DNA of 64,000 bases from Bacteroidota bacterium (GTDB lineage Bacteria; Bacteroidota; Bacteroidia; Chitinophagales; Chitinophagaceae): contig CANGUG010000001.1 of the NCBI GenBank assembly GCA_947457075.1, forward strand, positions 167,873 through 231,872, in the 5' to 3' direction. The notes under the pieces are model-generated. The model was not told the origin of the DNA, ran no database searches, and worked only from the letters and a program-made list of their open reading frames with translations. Each line of letters opens with the position of its first letter. Position 1 is the stretch's first letter. Shown here in pieces: positions 44,242 to 52,612 of this stretch. A program made the translations under genes and the position numbers.

Positions 44242-45342
44242 TTATAAAGATAATTGCTTTAGTTGAGTTAATAAGTGCGTTGTGTTTAAAGCAATAAATG
44301 GTGGCTGCTCAAAGGGAAACTTACTTGCTTTTGTTAAAGCATCATTTAAATTAAAATCAGCTTGATTAAAATAAATTGCCCATCTTTTTTCCTGCCAGTA
44401 CCTAGCTAAATATTCTTGTTCGGTTTGTCCTGGCGTGGGAATAAAAATTAATTTTTTATGAAAAGGAATAAGTTCCATTAAACTCGTGTAACCACCACGG
44501 CAAATTATATATTCAGCTTTGTTTATTTCATTTTTTAATGCGCCTCCCTTTAGGTGGTGATATAAATAACCATTGGCAGACGCTTTATTATAAGTACTTT
44601 GATTGGGCAGTCCCGCAACTAATACAAAGGGCTGGTTTAATGCATTGCCCTGCTCCCATAACATGTTTTCAAGTATAGTTCTTTGTGGTGCGGGTCCCGA
44701 GACAATGCCTAAAAAAACGGTGCTTGTTTTTTGAGTAGTATCTAAGTTGTTGTCCCCTATTTCATCCTGTAATCTAGACAAACAATTCATATACCAAACA
44801 GGCGTAGAGGGTTTAAACTGGGGGGCTGATAAGGCACCTGCTAAATGATGAGGAGGTTGCATATCGGCTACCCAGCAGGTAGTAAAGTTTTTTATAAAAC
44901 GGTAGGTAATCTTTTGAAATAATTTTGTACTCCAGCTAAAAGGTGTTTGCAACTCAAGCTGATGTGTAATGAAAACGCTTTTGATTTTTTTATGAAAAAA
45001 ACCAAAACGATTGTCTGAAATAATTAAGTCAAAATGAATTTGCTGGCTTTTGCGTTTTAGCCAATAATACTCCTGCACAATTGCAGTGATGATTTTAGGT
45101 AGTTGAAAAAGAAGGGTGGGGATTAGTAAGGCTCTTTTTTTAGAATAGTGAACCCGATAGCCTTTCAATTTTAAAAAATGGGCATGGGGAAATGCTTCTT
45201 TCAAAATGGTTTCCTGATGCCCTTCTGCGGCTATGTAAATAGTATAATTTAGAGCGGTTAGTGCACGAATTAAAGCAATACACCTTGTGGCATGCCCTAA
45301 TCCCCAGTCAATGGGTGCAATACAAACCGCTTTTTGTTCCAT
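44242..45342 (-). CDS. MurG-like glycosyltransferase of unknown acceptor
   Basis: A 366-residue GT-B fold protein similar to GT28/MurG-type enzymes. The N-terminus has the Gly-rich loop APIDWGLGHATRCIALIRAL; the C-terminal half has FLGIVSGPAPQRTILENML, ICRGGYTSLMELI and PTPGQTEQEYLARYW, matching the nucleotide-sugar binding helix pattern of the family. It may glycosylate a lipid, but donor and acceptor cannot be read from sequence. It lies between msrB (15 bp upstream) and mnmH (1 bp downstream). Confidence 0.8.
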   Translation of the reverse strand: MEQKAVCIAPIDWGLGHATRCIALIRALTALNYTIYIAAEGHQETILKEAFPHAHFLKLKGYRVHYSKKRALLIPTLLFQLPKIITAIVQEYYWLKRKSQQIHFDLIISDNRFGFFHKKIKSVFITHQLELQTPFSWSTKLFQKITYRFIKNFTTCWVADMQPPHHLAGALSAPQFKPSTPVWYMNCLSRLQDEIGDNNLDTTQKTSTVFLGIVSGPAPQRTILENMLWEQGNALNQPFVLVAGLPNQSTYNKASANGYLYHHLKGGALKNEINKAEYIICRGGYTSLMELIPFHKKLIFIPTPGQTEQEYLARYWQEKRWAIYFNQADFNLNDALTKASKFPFEQPPFIALNTTHLLTQLKQLSL

Positions 45343-45357
45343 GAGCCACTAAGTTAC

Positions 45358-45882
45358 TTATTTTGGCTTATCCTCCTTTTCAATACTTAATACTACTCCA
45401 TTGATACAATACCTTAAGCCGGTGGGTGGTGGACCGTCTTCAAAAACATGCCCTAAGTGACCCTTACATTTTCCGCATTGCACTTCGGTTCGAACCATTC
45501 CATGTGAGCGATCTGGCGTATATATAATAGCAGATTTGCTAATGGGCTCAAAAAAACTTGGCCACCCACAACCACTTTCAAATTTAGCCGTACTCTTAAA
45601 TAATGCATTCCCGCAGGCAGCACAATGAAAAGTGCCCACTTCTTTGCTATTTTCAAATGGACTGGTAAAAGGACGCTCGGTTCCTTTTTCTCTTGCAATT
45701 TGATATATTTCGGGGCTCAATACCGATTTCCATACCTCGTCCGAAATAGTTACGATCGAAGTATCCTTGGGATTATAATAAGGATTCTTTTTTTCCATAA
45801 TGGTGGTGGTTTTGGGTTTATTCGGTTGTTGTGCACAGGCCGAAAAACTGATTAGGGTCATTAAAGAAAGCATTTTTAACAT
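45358..45882 (-). CDS. msrB: Lipoprotein methionine-R-sulfoxide reductase MsrB
   Basis: MsrB repairs oxidised methionine (R form). The 174-residue protein carries a lipobox (LISFSAC, cysteine 16), so it is probably a periplasmic or surface lipoprotein. Zinc cysteines are in FHCAACG and VQCGKCKGHLGH, the conserved FESGCGWPSF is present and the catalytic cysteine is in GLRYCINGVVLS. It could protect envelope proteins from oxidants. It heads the leftward run with the glycosyltransferase and mnmH. Confidence 0.95.
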   Translation of the reverse strand: MLKMLSLMTLISFSACAQQPNKPKTTTIMEKKNPYYNPKDTSIVTISDEVWKSVLSPEIYQIAREKGTERPFTSPFENSKEVGTFHCAACGNALFKSTAKFESGCGWPSFFEPISKSAIIYTPDRSHGMVRTEVQCGKCKGHLGHVFEDGPPPTGLRYCINGVVLSIEKEDKPK

Positions 45883-45975
45883 AAATAAGTTTCTGTTGTA
45901 AAAATACTAACAAGTATTCAGGTTTATTGTTCAGATTTTATCGCGTCTATTCTCTATAAATTTAAGCGAGTTCAG

Positions 45976-45983
45976 TATCTTTG
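45976..45983 (+). promoter_or_regulatory. TAnnTTTG -7 promoter element of adk
   Basis: TATCTTTG lies 16 nt before the adk ATG. Confidence 0.6.
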
Positions 45984-45999
45984 AACCCAACTCCTCCCT

Positions 46000-46575
46000 A
46001 TGTTTAATTTAATTTTATTTGGCCCTCCAGGAAGTGGCAAAGGAACTCAAAGTGAAAATATTATTGCAGCCAATGGCTTGCAACACTTGTCTACTGGCAA
46101 TTTATTAAGAGCCGAAATTACCAATCAAACAACACTGGGATTAAAAGCGAAAGCTTTTATGGACGCCGGTCAGTTAGTACCTGATGAAGTGGTGATAGGC
46201 ATGGTTGATAATTTTATGAGTGCACATCCTGAGGCAAAAGGTTTTCTGTTTGATGGTTTCCCGCGCACTACTGCACAATGTATTGCACTAGATGCATTGC
46301 TTCAACAAAAAGGAACCGAAATTAATGTGGTACTTGCTTTAGAAGTATCCGAGGAAGAATTGGTAAAAAGATTATTAGGCAGAGGCGCTACTTCGGGCAG
46401 AAGTGACGATACCAATGAAACCATTATTCGCGCGCGCATTCAAGAGTACCATGATAAAACAACTGCTGTAGCTACTTATTATGAACAGTTCAATAAAGTA
46501 ATTTCTGTAAAAGGAGAGGGTACCGTAGAAAGTATTTATGCAGATTTGAAAACAGCAATTGACACAAGAATTTAA
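46000..46575 (+). CDS. adk: Adenylate kinase
   Basis: Adk interconverts ATP + AMP and 2 ADP. The 191-residue short-type enzyme has the P-loop FGPPGSGKGTQ at the N-terminus, HLSTGNLLRAEI, FLFDGFPRTTAQ and a short lid (LLGRGATSGRSDDTNETI) without the zinc cysteines of longer forms, as in many Bacteroidota. A TATCTTTG element is 16 nt upstream. A bidirectional terminator separates it from the convergent fabG. Confidence 0.97.
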   Translation: MFNLILFGPPGSGKGTQSENIIAANGLQHLSTGNLLRAEITNQTTLGLKAKAFMDAGQLVPDEVVIGMVDNFMSAHPEAKGFLFDGFPRTTAQCIALDALLQQKGTEINVVLALEVSEEELVKRLLGRGATSGRSDDTNETIIRARIQEYHDKTTAVATYYEQFNKVISVKGEGTVESIYADLKTAIDTRI

Positions 46576-46606
46576 TATCAACTAAAAAGGCTAAACTGTA
46601 TAAAAG

Positions 46607-46637
46607 AAAAAGGATCAACATAGTTGATCCTTTTTTT
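46607..46637. terminator. Bidirectional terminator between adk and fabG
   Basis: AAAAAGGATCAAC (46607-46619) pairs with GTTGATCCTTTTT (46623-46635) around ATA. Confidence 0.9.
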
Positions 46638-46683
46638 ATGAGTAGGGTGGAAGTTCAATTATTTATGAAGCATCCCCCACCAA

Positions 46684-47439
46684 TTAAATATTTAATCCAC
46701 CACAAGCACTAATTACTTGTCCTGTGATATAGCTACTTAAGTCACTTGCTAAAAACAAAGTAGTGTCGGCAATTTCTTCGGCCTTACCAAAACGGCCTAA
46801 AGGAATTTTATCCAAGAAGGCTTTTCCTGCTTCACCCTCATTTAAATAATGTGTCATATCGGTTTCAATAAATCCTGGAGCAATGGCATTGCAACGAATA
46901 TTTCTACTGCCAATTTCAGCAGCAATGGATTTGGTAAAACCAATAATACCTGCTTTACTTGCAGCATAGCTACTTTGTCCTGCGTTTCCACGAATACCAA
47001 TAATGGAACTCATATTAATAATACTTCCACTGCGGGCTTTCATCATTGGACGGATCACCTGCTTGGTCATATTAAACACACTTTTCAAATTAGTTTCCAT
47101 TACTTCATCCCACTGCTCAGGCGTCATGCGCAATAATAAATTGTCTTTAGAAATGCCGGCGTTGTTAACACATATATCTACTGTTCCAAAATTTGACACT
47201 ACCTCATTAACCAAAACCTCACAGGCAGCAAAGTCGCCCGCATTGGTTTTATATGCTTTAGCCTTTACCCCCATTTTTTCAATTTCGGCTACGAGTGCAT
47301 TTGCTTTTTCTGCACTACTATCACTCACATAAGTAAACGCTATATTTGCGCCTTGTTCCGCTAATTTTAATGCAATGGCTGCGCCAATTCCTCTTGCAGC
47401 ACCTGTTACAATAGCTACTTTTCCTGCTAATAATTTCAT
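46684..47439 (-). CDS. fabG: 3-oxoacyl-ACP reductase FabG
   Basis: FabG reduces 3-oxoacyl-ACP with NADPH in fatty acid elongation. The 251-residue SDR has the cofactor motif AIVTGAARGIGAAIA, NNAGISKDNLLLRM, the catalytic Ser in INMSSIIGIRG, the YxxxK in SSYAASKAGIIG and the C-terminal SSYITGQVISACGG. Length and motifs are those of true FabG. Its ATG overlaps the stop of the small membrane protein gene by 4 bp (ATGA), suggesting translational coupling. Confidence 0.95.
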   Translation of the reverse strand: MKLLAGKVAIVTGAARGIGAAIALKLAEQGANIAFTYVSDSSAEKANALVAEIEKMGVKAKAYKTNAGDFAACEVLVNEVVSNFGTVDICVNNAGISKDNLLLRMTPEQWDEVMETNLKSVFNMTKQVIRPMMKARSGSIINMSSIIGIRGNAGQSSYAASKAGIIGFTKSIAAEIGSRNIRCNAIAPGFIETDMTHYLNEGEAGKAFLDKIPLGRFGKAEEIADTTLFLASDLSSYITGQVISACGGLNI

Positions 47440-47645
47440 TTATTTCTGTTTTTAATAAACCAATAAGTATGCATTAAAGCAATACTGATATTTACAAATA
47501 TAATAGGATTATCCTGTTTTAAAAAACCGTACACAATCCAAAGTAAACTTCCCATTGTGTTGGCAACTCTTAACCATTTAACATCCTGTATAGCAAAGGA
47601 GCCCACTACTACTGCTGTTGCTATATATCCAAGCGCATCTATCAT
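47436..47645 (-). CDS. Small YgjV-like inner membrane protein
   Basis: A 69-residue protein made almost wholly of membrane helices: MIDALGYIATAVVVGSFAI, then a helix around 27-43 (ANTMGSLLWIVYGFL), and a third around 49-65. The pattern GYIATAVVVGSF...NTMGSLLWIVYG resembles the YgjV / PQ-loop-like small membrane proteins. Function is unknown. It overlaps fabG by 4 bp, so the two are coexpressed. Confidence 0.65.
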   Translation of the reverse strand: MIDALGYIATAVVVGSFAIQDVKWLRVANTMGSLLWIVYGFLKQDNPIIFVNISIALMHTYWFIKNRNK

Positions 47646-47687
47646 TTTTTTTAATTTAATTGTATCTCTCTGCTGCTGCTATCGATA

Positions 47688-49202
47688 CTATTTTTGTTTG
47701 TGAAATTGTTTTATTTCTTCAATAAATTTTCGCTCATTAGACAGTCTAGGAATTTTATGTTGTCCTCCTAATTTGCCTTTTTGTTTTAACCATTCTTGAA
47801 AGCAACCCCTGCTAACCGCTGTTATGATTGGCAATCCAAGTGCAATGTCCTTATGTCTTTTTGCTTCATAATCGCTATTCAAGGATTGTAAATTTTTATC
47901 CAAACAAATGGTAAAGGCATTCATATCATCAGGTGCTTTTTCAAATTCTATAAGCCATTCGTGTGCACCTGAATGCTTATCAGACATATAAACTGGTGCT
48001 GCTGTATAGTCAATAAGGCTTACGCCAAAAAGGGCACAAGCATCTGTGATGGCTTTATCGGTATTGTCTGCAATGACTTCTTCCCCAAATGCATTTATAA
48101 ATTGTTTTAATCTTCCTGAAACTTTTATTCTATAAGGTGCAAGGGTAATAAACTGAATAGTGTCGCCCACTAAATATCGCCACAATCCTCCGTTGGTACT
48201 TACTACAATAGCATAATTTTTTCCGAGTGCTACTTTGTCTAATCCAATCGTGCGTGGATTTTCTTTTCCATATTCTTCGGTCGGCATAAATTCATAAAAA
48301 ATGCCATGCTCTAAAAACAACAACATGCCCTCTTCATTCAATCGATCTTGTGCTGCAAAAAAACCTTCACTTGCGTTGTAAATTTCTACATAATTACAAC
48401 CCTCCCCAATAATTTTTTTAAATTCATTTTTATAGGGTGTAAAGGAAACGCCTCCATGAATGTATAATTCAAAGTTGGGCCATACTTCTTTGATGTTTTG
48501 CTTTCCGGTAATTGCTAAAATTCTTTTTAACAATACCATGGTCCAAGTGGGTACGCCCGCGATGGAAGTTACATTTTCTAAAATAGTACTTTGTGCAAGG
48601 CTTTCAATTTTTGACTCCCACTCATCCATTAATGCAATAGACAGTTCGGGCGTTCTTATAAAAGAGGACCAAAAAGGAGAGTTTTGTAATAGTACCGCAC
48701 TTAAATCCCCATATTGTATATTGTCTTTAATAGGATGTACCTGATGGCTACCTCCAATCACCAATCCCTTTCCAGTTAATAAATCACTTGCAGGAACGGC
48801 ATTGTAATAAATAGTGAGCACATCTTTTGATGCTTGAAAATGATTGTCTTGAATACTTTCTTTAGTGATTGGAATAAACTTGCTTTTATCATTGGTGGTC
48901 CCACTACTTTTCGCAAACCACTCTACTGGCGTATTCCACAAAACGGCATCCGTGCCTTCCATAATGGGATCTATATACGGTTTGAGGTCCTCATATTCTT
49001 GGATGGGTACCGCCTCTTTGAACTTTCTAATGGTAAAAATTTCTGCAAATTGATATTTACGTCCAAACTGCGTGTATTGTCCGTGCGTAATTAGGTCCTG
49101 CAACACTTCGCGCTGAGCGGCAATAGGGTCATTAACCCAATGCTCTATTCGCCAATAGCGAAGGCGAGCCAGTCTTGACAATGCGGGACTAAAAATCTTC
49201 AT
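47688..49202 (-). CDS. GH3-family acyl-adenylating protein, copy 2
   Basis: A 504-residue paralogue of the protein at 27.5-29.0 kb. Corresponding blocks are EWFAKSSGTTNDKSKFIPIT, ELYIHGGVSFTPYKNEF, NYVEIYNASEGFFAAQ, GLWRYLVGDTIQF, FINAFGEEVIADNTDKAI and the C-terminal GQHKIPRLS. The blocks are all present, so it looks active. Two GH3 copies in one window suggest divergence toward different substrates. It lies 36 bp downstream of lptB on the same strand. Confidence 0.88.
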   Translation of the reverse strand: MKIFSPALSRLARLRYWRIEHWVNDPIAAQREVLQDLITHGQYTQFGRKYQFAEIFTIRKFKEAVPIQEYEDLKPYIDPIMEGTDAVLWNTPVEWFAKSSGTTNDKSKFIPITKESIQDNHFQASKDVLTIYYNAVPASDLLTGKGLVIGGSHQVHPIKDNIQYGDLSAVLLQNSPFWSSFIRTPELSIALMDEWESKIESLAQSTILENVTSIAGVPTWTMVLLKRILAITGKQNIKEVWPNFELYIHGGVSFTPYKNEFKKIIGEGCNYVEIYNASEGFFAAQDRLNEEGMLLFLEHGIFYEFMPTEEYGKENPRTIGLDKVALGKNYAIVVSTNGGLWRYLVGDTIQFITLAPYRIKVSGRLKQFINAFGEEVIADNTDKAITDACALFGVSLIDYTAAPVYMSDKHSGAHEWLIEFEKAPDDMNAFTICLDKNLQSLNSDYEAKRHKDIALGLPIITAVSRGCFQEWLKQKGKLGGQHKIPRLSNERKFIEEIKQFHKQK

Positions 49203-49238
49203 AGGCGTTACACAATATACGCCATACCCTTAAATAAA

Positions 49239-50003
49239 TTAGCTTTTTTGGCCCATTTCAATAATCCAATCCTTGCGCTTTAATTCAAAGTTGGTACCCA
49301 AGTATAATCTTCTCACTTGCTCATCCTCGGCGAGTTCTTCGGCAGTGCCGTGTTTAAATATTTTTCCTTCAATCAATAAATAAGCACGATCACAAATGGA
49401 CAACGTTTCGTTTACATTGTGATCGGTAATTAAAATTCCAATGTCTTTTAATTTTAAACGCGCTACGACTGATTGTATATCTTCTACTGCGATAGGATCC
49501 ACGCCAGCAAAGGGTTCATCTAATAAAATAAATTTAGGATCCACTGCTAAAGCACGCGCAATTTCGGTTCTTCTTCGCTCACCTCCACTTAAACTGTCTC
49601 CATTATTTTTTCGAACATGATGTAAATTAAATTCATCTAATAAGGACTCTAATTTTTTTTCACGCTCCTCTTTATTTAAATCGGTCATTTCTAAAACCGC
49701 CATGATATTGTCTTCAACTGATAATTTTCTAAATACACTTGCTTCCTGAGGAAGGTAGCCTAAACCCATTTGTGCTCTTTTATACATGGGTAGCTTGGTA
49801 ATATCTTCTTCGTTTAAATAAACGCAACCCTCATCTGGGGCAATTAAGCCAACGACCATATAAAAGGTAGTGGTTTTACCTGCTCCATTCGGTCCCAATA
49901 AACCAACAATTTCACCCTGTTTTACAGATATGCTTACCTGGTCCACTACGCGTCGGTTCTTATACTGCTTTATGAGTTTTTTGGTATGTATTGTAAGTTG
50001 CAC
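49239..50003 (-). CDS. lptB: LPS export ABC transporter ATPase LptB
   Basis: LptB powers extraction of lipopolysaccharide from the inner membrane by LptFG. The 254-residue ATPase has Walker [20 protein letters not shown], the Q-loop [16 protein letters not shown] typical of LptB, signature [15 protein letters not shown], Walker [16 protein letters not shown] and the H-loop [11 protein letters not shown]. The start is a GTG at 50003; a TATTTTTG element lies 14 nt before it. No lptA, lptC or lptFG is nearby. Confidence 0.95.
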   Translation of the reverse strand: MQLTIHTKKLIKQYKNRRVVDQVSISVKQGEIVGLLGPNGAGKTTTFYMVVGLIAPDEGCVYLNEEDITKLPMYKRAQMGLGYLPQEASVFRKLSVEDNIMAVLEMTDLNKEEREKKLESLLDEFNLHHVRKNNGDSLSGGERRRTEIARALAVDPKFILLDEPFAGVDPIAVEDIQSVVARLKLKDIGILITDHNVNETLSICDRAYLLIEGKIFKHGTAEELAEDEQVRRLYLGTNFELKRKDWIIEMGQKS

Positions 50004-50017
50004 GCTGAATATTTATA

Positions 50018-50025
50018 CAAAAATA
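50018..50025 (-). promoter_or_regulatory. TAnnTTTG -7 promoter element of lptB
   Basis: On the minus strand this reads TATTTTTG, 14 nt before the lptB GTG start, supporting that start. Confidence 0.55.
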
Positions 50026-50068
50026 AGGGTAAATGTATCTTTTGCACCTTTCGGTTGTCAATATTAAC

Positions 50069-50076
50069 TATTTTTG
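50069..50076 (+). promoter_or_regulatory. TAnnTTTG -7 promoter element of metF
   Basis: TATTTTTG lies 25 nt before the metF ATG. A TTTG at 50041-50044 might be the -33 box. The lptB promoter lies back to back in the same 98-bp gap. Confidence 0.5.
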
Positions 50077-50101
50077 CAAACTATTGTTTTAAAATTAAGC
50101 T

Positions 50102-51055
50102 ATGCACGTTACAGCACATTTGGCCAGGGCAAAAGACACTTTAGTTTCATTTGAGGTATTGCCCCCATTAAAGGGACGCACTATCTCTTATATATATGAG
50201 CACTTGGATCCTTTAATGGAGTTCAAACCCTCATGGATTAATGTTACCTACCATCGTAGTGAAACCATTCTTCGAAAAAATGCAGAGGGCATTGAGGAAA
50301 AAGTGGATGTCCGTAAACGACCAGGTACGGTAGGTATTTGTGCAGCTATTATGAACCATTATAATGTGGATGCAGTGCCCCATATTATTTGTGGTGGTTT
50401 TTCAAAAAGAGAAACCGAAGACGCCCTCATTGATTTACAATTTTTAGGCATTGACAATGTGTTGGTGTTAAGAGGAGATGCCGAAAAAGGCCAAAAAACA
50501 TTTGTGCCCGAACCTAATGGCAATAAGCAAGCCATTGAATTACTTCAACAAGTTGTGGGCCTAAATAATGGCGAATACCTTGACCAAGAAATTATCAACG
50601 GCAGTAAAACCAATTTTTGTATGGGTGTTTCGGGTTATCCTGAAAAACATTTTGAAGCGCCAAGCATGGATTTTGATTTACAAATTGCCAAAGCAAAAGT
50701 AGATGCAGGTGCACAATATATTATGACCCAAATGTTTTTTGACAACAAAAAATATTTTGAGTATGTGGATGCTTGTCGAAGCATTGGTATCAATGTGCCC
50801 ATTATTCCAGGCCTAAAACCAATTACCAATAAAAAGCAGCTCACCGTTTTGCCCAACATTTTTTATGTTGACATTCCTGCAGACCTACGCAATGCAATGC
50901 AAGCTGCCACTACCGATGAAGCTTGTGAGCAGGTGGGTACAGAATGGCTTATTCAACAAAGCAAGGAACTTAAAGCTGCTGGGGTACCTGTACTACATTA
51001 CTATACACTAGGAAAGCCAAAAGTGGTGAAGGACGTTGTTTCTGCTGTATTTTAA
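50102..51055 (+). CDS. metF: Methylenetetrahydrofolate reductase MetF
   Basis: MetF reduces 5,10-methylene-THF to 5-methyl-THF for methionine synthesis, using FAD. The 317-residue TIM barrel shows VSFEVLPPLKGR with the catalytic Glu, VTYHRSE, VPHIICGGFS, LVLRGDAEKG (the RGD segment), FCMGVSGYPEKH and GAQYIMTQMFFD. These fit MetF, with the histidine/proline-rich segment VPHIICGG in place of the usual H(L/I)TC. The convergent TlpA-like gene ends 5 bp away. Confidence 0.95.
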   Translation: MHVTAHLARAKDTLVSFEVLPPLKGRTISYIYEHLDPLMEFKPSWINVTYHRSETILRKNAEGIEEKVDVRKRPGTVGICAAIMNHYNVDAVPHIICGGFSKRETEDALIDLQFLGIDNVLVLRGDAEKGQKTFVPEPNGNKQAIELLQQVVGLNNGEYLDQEIINGSKTNFCMGVSGYPEKHFEAPSMDFDLQIAKAKVDAGAQYIMTQMFFDNKKYFEYVDACRSIGINVPIIPGLKPITNKKQLTVLPNIFYVDIPADLRNAMQAATTDEACEQVGTEWLIQQSKELKAAGVPVLHYYTLGKPKVVKDVVSAVF

Positions 51056-51060
51056 GCTTC

Positions 51061-52527
51061 CTATTTAATATTGGTAAACTTGGTTTGTAAAAAATCATTA
51101 AACTGTTCAATGGTTAAATCCTTTGCAATGATTTTTTTATCCTTATCTAATAAATAGTAAGTAGGTGTTTTTACAATTCCATACAATTGTCTGATTGTAG
51201 TAGGTCTTTTTTCGTTGATCTCTCTGTTGAGGTCTTCATCGGTTTGATAGCCATTTAACCATCCCTCTAAATGATGCTCACTAATAAAACTTTTCCAAGC
51301 AGTTAATTCTTTGTTATTGATATTTACAGCAAGCACTTTAATGTCTTGTTTTTTCCAACTGGCTTGGTAAATGGAATCAAGTTTAGGAATTTCTTCTTTA
51401 CAATGTCCACAGGTAGGATCCCAAAAAGCAACAAAAGTATAGTTGGCTTTTACATTGTGTAATGCGAATCGATTGTTTTTTTCATCATTTAAAACCAATA
51501 CAGGAGCGGCTTTGCCAAGTTGGTTGCTTAATAAACTATAGTAACGATCACGCAATGATTTTTTAGAGCTTTCATTCAACAAAACGGTATCTCCGGCTAA
51601 AAAGAATTTTTCATATAAATGAACAAACACTTTATCCTGCCCCATAAACTCAGGCGCAATGTATTTGTTGGTAAACTTAAACAACAAGAAGGGATAAATT
51701 TCTTTTCCGGTTTTGGCAAAAGTCAACATGTAGTCTAATTCATTAATGATTGAATCAGGCTCGCGAGAAATATAATTTCTAAAATACTCATCTACCTTGT
51801 TTTCAAAAAAAGGTGTTCTTACCAGACGGTTGTCATTAAACATAACCTTATCCCAATAGTGGCTTTTTACATAACGATAAGGATAAAGTGAATCGGCTTT
51901 CCCATTTACTACCGGAATACTAGGCGCTTCGGGCATATCCATAGTGTTTAACAAAAAACTCATCATAGAGTTAGGATTTGCTTCGACAAATAATTTCTTT
52001 TTTTGTTTTATTTGTTTATCCTTCGCAATATAAGCCTCTCTATAACTATTTGAATCTTTGGCTGTTTTTGCATTTTTATAATTTTGTTCAATTTCACCCA
52101 ATTGTACATACATGCTATTTACACTCTTGGAATAGCTTTGGAACAATTCATTGTCTTTAGAACCCTCGATAACTATATTTTTTAGATCTAGGGTATCCGC
52201 TATTATTTTAAATTGTTGTTTATCATCCACCAACAAATCAAAAAGGATGCTCATTTTGGGTGACACAATAAAATATATACCCGGGGTTAGTTTTTCTTTT
52301 GATTGAAAAACACCCTCGCTTTTTTCATTTAATACACAGGAATCTGCAAATACTTTACTATTGCCATAATGGGTTCCTAAATAAATTTTAATATTTTGAT
52401 AGGGCTTTAGGGTTATTTGAATTGAGTGGCCCGCAGAAGCCAAACTGCCTGTTGCAGTACTATTTTTTTTTGTTTGTGCAGCCAAGCATAAAGGAAATAA
52501 CAAGGCGGTAATTAACATCTTTTTCAT
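51061..52527 (-). CDS. Secreted TlpA-like thioredoxin-fold protein
   Basis: A 488-residue exported protein (signal peptide MKKMLITALLFPLCLAAQ). The N-terminal 200 residues look like the DUF4369/DUF5106-type region common in Bacteroidota thioredoxin proteins, with beta strands and a Lys/Glu-rich helix near 130-180. The C-terminal thioredoxin domain has CGHC at about 373-376 (AFWDPTCGHCKEE) and a cis-proline in VKTPTYYL. It probably serves periplasmic disulfide reduction or cytochrome maturation. Substrate unknown. Confidence 0.88.
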   Translation of the reverse strand: MKKMLITALLFPLCLAAQTKKNSTATGSLASAGHSIQITLKPYQNIKIYLGTHYGNSKVFADSCVLNEKSEGVFQSKEKLTPGIYFIVSPKMSILFDLLVDDKQQFKIIADTLDLKNIVIEGSKDNELFQSYSKSVNSMYVQLGEIEQNYKNAKTAKDSNSYREAYIAKDKQIKQKKKLFVEANPNSMMSFLLNTMDMPEAPSIPVVNGKADSLYPYRYVKSHYWDKVMFNDNRLVRTPFFENKVDEYFRNYISREPDSIINELDYMLTFAKTGKEIYPFLLFKFTNKYIAPEFMGQDKVFVHLYEKFFLAGDTVLLNESSKKSLRDRYYSLLSNQLGKAAPVLVLNDEKNNRFALHNVKANYTFVAFWDPTCGHCKEEIPKLDSIYQASWKKQDIKVLAVNINNKELTAWKSFISEHHLEGWLNGYQTDEDLNREINEKRPTTIRQLYGIVKTPTYYLLDKDKKIIAKDLTIEQFNDFLQTKFTNIK

Positions 52528-52599
52528 GTTGTAAAAATATAAATTAAAATGACAAGTTAAATTATAGGCGCATTTACTTTAAATATAGTTTGTGTTGAG

Positions 52600-52607
52600 T
52601 ACCTTTG
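52600..52607 (+). promoter_or_regulatory. TAnnTTTG -7 promoter element of rlmD
   Basis: TACCTTTG ends five nt before the GTG at 52613, excluding the in-frame upstream GTG at 52592. Confidence 0.6.
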
Positions 52608-52612
52608 TTCCC

